Below, one piece after another: positions 24,320 through 26,970 of a stretch of 26,970 nt of DNA (its first letter is position 1; every line of letters starts with the position of its first letter). The position numbers and the translations under genes were made by a program. This DNA is from Treponemataceae bacterium (lineage in GTDB: Bacteria; Spirochaetota; Spirochaetia; Treponematales; Treponemataceae): NCBI GenBank assembly GCA_024697985.1, contig JAILRX010000069.1:1-26970 (forward strand), given 5' to 3'. Under the pieces are notes generated by a model, which saw only the letters and a list, made by a program, of their open reading frames with translations, made no database searches and was not told the DNA's origin.

Positions 24320-26831
24320 AACTGCAAATAAATTGCTTTCCACGCTTTCTCAGCAGGAAGGTCATTCGCATCGAAGTGATTTGCTTTATCCTGAACATAT
24401 ACTTCTTGCAATGATCTGTAATAAGACCGGAACTGCCTATCGGATGCTGGAATTATTGCAGGTAAACATACTTTCTCTTGAAGTTATACTTGAACACTTT
24501 CTTATGGAAAAACGCACAGAACAGGTTTCAGGCGATCTTGCCTATTCTCGCCGTCTTATAACTCTTGTGGATGTTGCGTCTGTTGAATCAAGAAGCATGT
24601 GCAGTGACTATATCGGAACCGAACACCTTTTGATAGCGGCTGCTCGTGAAGAAGGAAGTCTTTTCCAGACTTTTCTTATCAATAATTCCCTTACGTTGAC
24701 TGATTTACGAAGAGTTAAATCTTCAATTGATGAGGAAGGAAAAGATTACGAAGCTCAGATTACAAGACCGAAACCACTTGAACCTGGCAAGTTCGTCAAT
24801 TATGGCCCGCGTCCTGTACAGCCTCCAAAAAAGTCTTTCATCGATGAATATTCCGTGGATTTGACACAGAAGGCACGGGAAGGAAAAATCGACAGTATTT
24901 TTGGTCGGGAAAAGGAAATCCAGCGTGTCATTCAGATTTTGGTTCGAAGGACAAAAAACAATCCGGTCCTTATCGGAGAACCTGGTGTCGGAAAAACCGC
25001 CATTGTTGAAGGTCTTGCATTAAAAATTGCCAAAAGCGACGTACCTGTTTTTCTTTTGAACAAACGCATTTTATCTTTGGACCTCGCGCTTCTCGTTGCA
25101 GGAACCAAATTCCGTGGTGAATTTGAGGAACGTTTAAAAAAGGTCATGAAGGATGTCACTGAACGAAAGGACATAATTCTTTTTATCGATGAAATCCATA
25201 CCTTGATTGGAGCCGGCGGGTCTGAAGGCGGAATGGATGCTGCAAACATGATAAAACCTGCTCTTTCCAGAGGCGAGATTCAGTGTATCGGATCTACGAC
25301 GACAAAAGAATATGCAAAATATTTTGAAAAGGATTCGTCTTTGATTCGCAGGTTTCAGAACATCAACGTGGAAGAACCATCAGTAAGCGAAACGACAGAA
25401 ATCCTTTTTGGACTTGCTCCGTACTACGAAAAATATCATGGAGTAAAATATTCAAGTGAGGCCTTGAAGCTTACAGCCCTCTATTCACAGCGCTACATTT
25501 CGGGCCGTTTTTTGCCGGATAAGGCCATTGATGTTATGGATGAAGCCGGAGCTGTTAAAAAGATAGGTTTTAATTCAGACCCATCAGAGCTGGAGAAAAT
25601 CGAAATCTCTCTTGCAAAACTCAAAAGCAAAAAAGAAGAATTGGTAAAAAATCAAGAATTTGAGGAAGCGGCTGATACAAGGGACGAGATCGCAAGACTT
25701 CAAAAAAAGCGTGATGAAATTGCACTGCAGATTTCTGAAAACGAAATTTCATCAGCAAATATTGTCACCGAGCAGGATGTCTGTGACGTCATTTCGACAA
25801 TGACAGGAATTCCTTTGGAAAGTCTGGATAAAAACGAAATGGCCCGATTGATGAACATGGAAAATGAAATCCATAAAACAGTAATCGCTCAGGATGAGGC
25901 TGTAAGTAAAATTTCTTCTGCCATCCGCCGTTCAAGGTCTGGCGTTTCTTCAATCCGAAGACCGATGGGTTCTTTCATCTTTCTTGGACCGACAGGCGTT
26001 GGAAAAACCCTGCTTGCAAAGACTCTTTCCAAGTTTCTGTTTGGAAAAGAAAATGCGATTGTCCGTGTTGATATGAGCGATTTTATGGAAAAGCATTCTG
26101 TAAGCCGTCTTGTCGGTGCACCACCTGGATACATCGGATACGAGGAAGGCGGAAGCTTGACGGAACAGATCCGACGAAATCCATATTCTGTCGTGCTTTT
26201 GGATGAAATCGAAAAGGCTCATCAGGATGTATTCAACTTGCTTTTGCAGATTCTTGAGGAAGGCGAACTTACGGATAATCTTGGACATACGGTCAGTTTT
26301 AGAAATACTGTCATCATCATGACAAGTAATGCGGGCGTAAGGCAGATTTCCAACGAAAACCGTCTTGGTTTTTCTATTGATGATTCTCAGGTGATGAGCT
26401 ATCAGCAGATAAAATCGAGCGCAATGTCAGAATTAAAAAGGATTATGAGTCCTGAAATTTTGAACCGAGTTGATGATGTGGTTGTCTTTAAGCCGCTTTC
26501 ACGTTCAGAAATTTTTGCAATAATGAACGAGCAGGTAAGGGAACTTTCGGAGCGTCTTGAGGAAAAGAATATTTCGATTGCGCTTTCAAAGTCGGCAAAA
26601 AATTATCTGGTTGAACATGGATATGAACCAAGCATGGGTGCCCGTCCGATGAGAAGACTGATTCAGCGTGAAATTGAAGACGGCATTGCAAATTTGATAA
26701 TCAGCGGAAAATGCCAGTCCGGCGATTTGATAAGCATAGAATGCAAGAATGGCTCGCTTTCCCTCAAGGTCAAAGTCGAAAAAGAGAAAGTGATAGAACA
26801 CTCGGTTTCGTATATCGGAAAAATGGAGTAA
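24300..26831 (+). CDS. clpC: ClpC-type AAA+ unfoldase
   Basis: ClpC unfolds proteins for the ClpP protease. The 843-aa protein has a double N-domain repeat (1-150; PEHILLAM and GTEHLLIA), AAA1 with Walker A GEPGVGKTA (from about 226), and a middle region with a UVR-like helix pair (about 428-475: EELVKNQEFEEAADTRDEI). AAA2 follows with Walker A GPTGVGKTLLAK (from about 563), Walker B VVLLDEIEKAH and the ClpP-docking loop with RLGF. E32 and E108 fall where B. subtilis ClpC has its phosphoarginine-binding E32 and E106. AAGGGG lies 6 nt before the ATG, and the start overlaps mcsB by 20 bp. No clpP is in the window. Confidence 0.97.
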   Translation: MIKGFSRTANKLLSTLSQQEGHSHRSDLLYPEHILLAMICNKTGTAYRMLELLQVNILSLEVILEHFLMEKRTEQVSGDLAYSRRLITLVDVASVESRSMCSDYIGTEHLLIAAAREEGSLFQTFLINNSLTLTDLRRVKSSIDEEGKDYEAQITRPKPLEPGKFVNYGPRPVQPPKKSFIDEYSVDLTQKAREGKIDSIFGREKEIQRVIQILVRRTKNNPVLIGEPGVGKTAIVEGLALKIAKSDVPVFLLNKRILSLDLALLVAGTKFRGEFEERLKKVMKDVTERKDIILFIDEIHTLIGAGGSEGGMDAANMIKPALSRGEIQCIGSTTTKEYAKYFEKDSSLIRRFQNINVEEPSVSETTEILFGLAPYYEKYHGVKYSSEALKLTALYSQRYISGRFLPDKAIDVMDEAGAVKKIGFNSDPSELEKIEISLAKLKSKKEELVKNQEFEEAADTRDEIARLQKKRDEIALQISENEISSANIVTEQDVCDVISTMTGIPLESLDKNEMARLMNMENEIHKTVIAQDEAVSKISSAIRRSRSGVSSIRRPMGSFIFLGPTGVGKTLLAKTLSKFLFGKENAIVRVDMSDFMEKHSVSRLVGAPPGYIGYEEGGSLTEQIRRNPYSVVLLDEIEKAHQDVFNLLLQILEEGELTDNLGHTVSFRNTVIIMTSNAGVRQISNENRLGFSIDDSQVMSYQQIKSSAMSELKRIMSPEILNRVDDVVVFKPLSRSEIFAIMNEQVRELSERLEEKNISIALSKSAKNYLVEHGYEPSMGARPMRRLIQREIEDGIANLIISGKCQSGDLISIECKNGSLSLKVKVEKEKVIEHSVSYIGKME

Positions 26832-26882
26832 AAAAATACTCCCGCTGCAAGCAAAAAAGCGCGTCGAACTGCCATGTATCTG

Positions 26883-26970
26883 CGAACTCTCCCGCAAGAG
26901 TGCCCGTTTGGGTACGCATTTGCACTTCGTGCAAGGCGTCCCAACCGGTTCCCCTCTTGCTCCGAGTTCG
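26883..26970. repeat. Large imperfect inverted repeat (88 nt, cut by window end)
   Basis: Nested complementary arms are CGAACTC (26883-26889) with GAGTTCG (26964-26970); GCAAGAG (26894-26900) with CTCTTGC (26954-26960); TTGGG (26908-26912) with CCCAA (26940-26944); ACGC (26914-26917) with GCGT (26936-26939); and TTGCAC (26920-26925) with GTGCAA (26929-26934) around a TTC loop. G+C is about 60 percent, visibly higher than in the genes. No T-run follows the inner stem, so a simple terminator is unlikely. It could be a dispersed repeat, a MITE-like element or a structured RNA; the function is unknown. Confidence 0.8.

Noticed and set aside
26825..26842. GGAGTA-AAAAAA-TACTCC hairpin over the clpC stop as a terminator
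   Set aside because: The A/T run lies in the loop and not after the stem, so it does not fit a Rho-independent terminator on either strand.
26883..26970. Integron attC site or tRNA in the GC-rich tail
   Set aside because: attC needs an RYYYAAC to GTTRRRY orientation, whereas here the pair runs GTT to AAC. No tRNA cloverleaf, anticodon arm or T-loop can be built on either strand.

Overview
The window looks like a chromosomal core region of a treponeme or close spirochaete relative. The evidence is a spirochaete-type EF-G, an LptD homologue directly behind uvrA (from memory this matches the T. pallidum TP0514-TP0515 neighbourhood), a TlyC-like CBS protein next to ybeY and a 7TM-HD protein, many secreted TPR or orphan proteins, and a moderately AT-rich sequence that prefers CGA for arginine. 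Gene density is extreme. No stretch over 300 bases lacks a gene, most neighbours are less than 40 bp apart, and many overlap. I see no prophage, transposase, CRISPR array, tRNA or rRNA.

Layout. (1) Bases 1-8418, + strand: the 3' part of an EF-G gene, then uvrA (stop and start share a base), then a very long lptD-like gene (GTG start) with a low-complexity Thr/Ser/Ala/Glu stretch and a four-unit 36-bp tandem repeat. (2) Bases 8421-13587, + strand: a possible promoter, then a 7TM-HD c-di-AMP phosphodiesterase-like protein, ybeY, a tlyC/corC-type CBS protein and an exported TPR protein. (3) Bases 13620-14516, - strand: one exported protein with an Fn3-like segment and C-terminal TPRs, convergent with the previous group. 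(4) Bases 14517-14608: a divergent intergenic region with -35 boxes overlapping on the two strands. (5) Bases 14609-26831, + strand: a compact ten-gene series: prfB (with an intact +1 programmed frameshift site), a 578-aa envelope protein, ftsY, a 338-aa exported orphan, a LolC/E-LolD-LolC/E-type ABC system, mcsA, mcsB and clpC. (6) Bases 26832-26970: a GC-rich non-coding tail with an 88-nt imperfect inverted repeat cut off by the window edge.

How the genes fit together. The last group links translation termination (RF2), membrane targeting (FtsY), lipoprotein release (Lol-type ABC) and proteolytic quality control (McsA-McsB-ClpC), with two unknown exported proteins in between. This could be an envelope-biogenesis and quality-control operon; that is inference from order and spacing.

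The points most worth a second look are: the McsB homologue, which appears to have lost several nucleotide-binding residues while the adjacent ClpC keeps both candidate phosphoarginine-reading glutamates; the terminal 88-nt inverted repeat; the prfB frameshift element; the overlapping divergent promoters; and an EF-G whose domain IV tip lacks the usual histidine.
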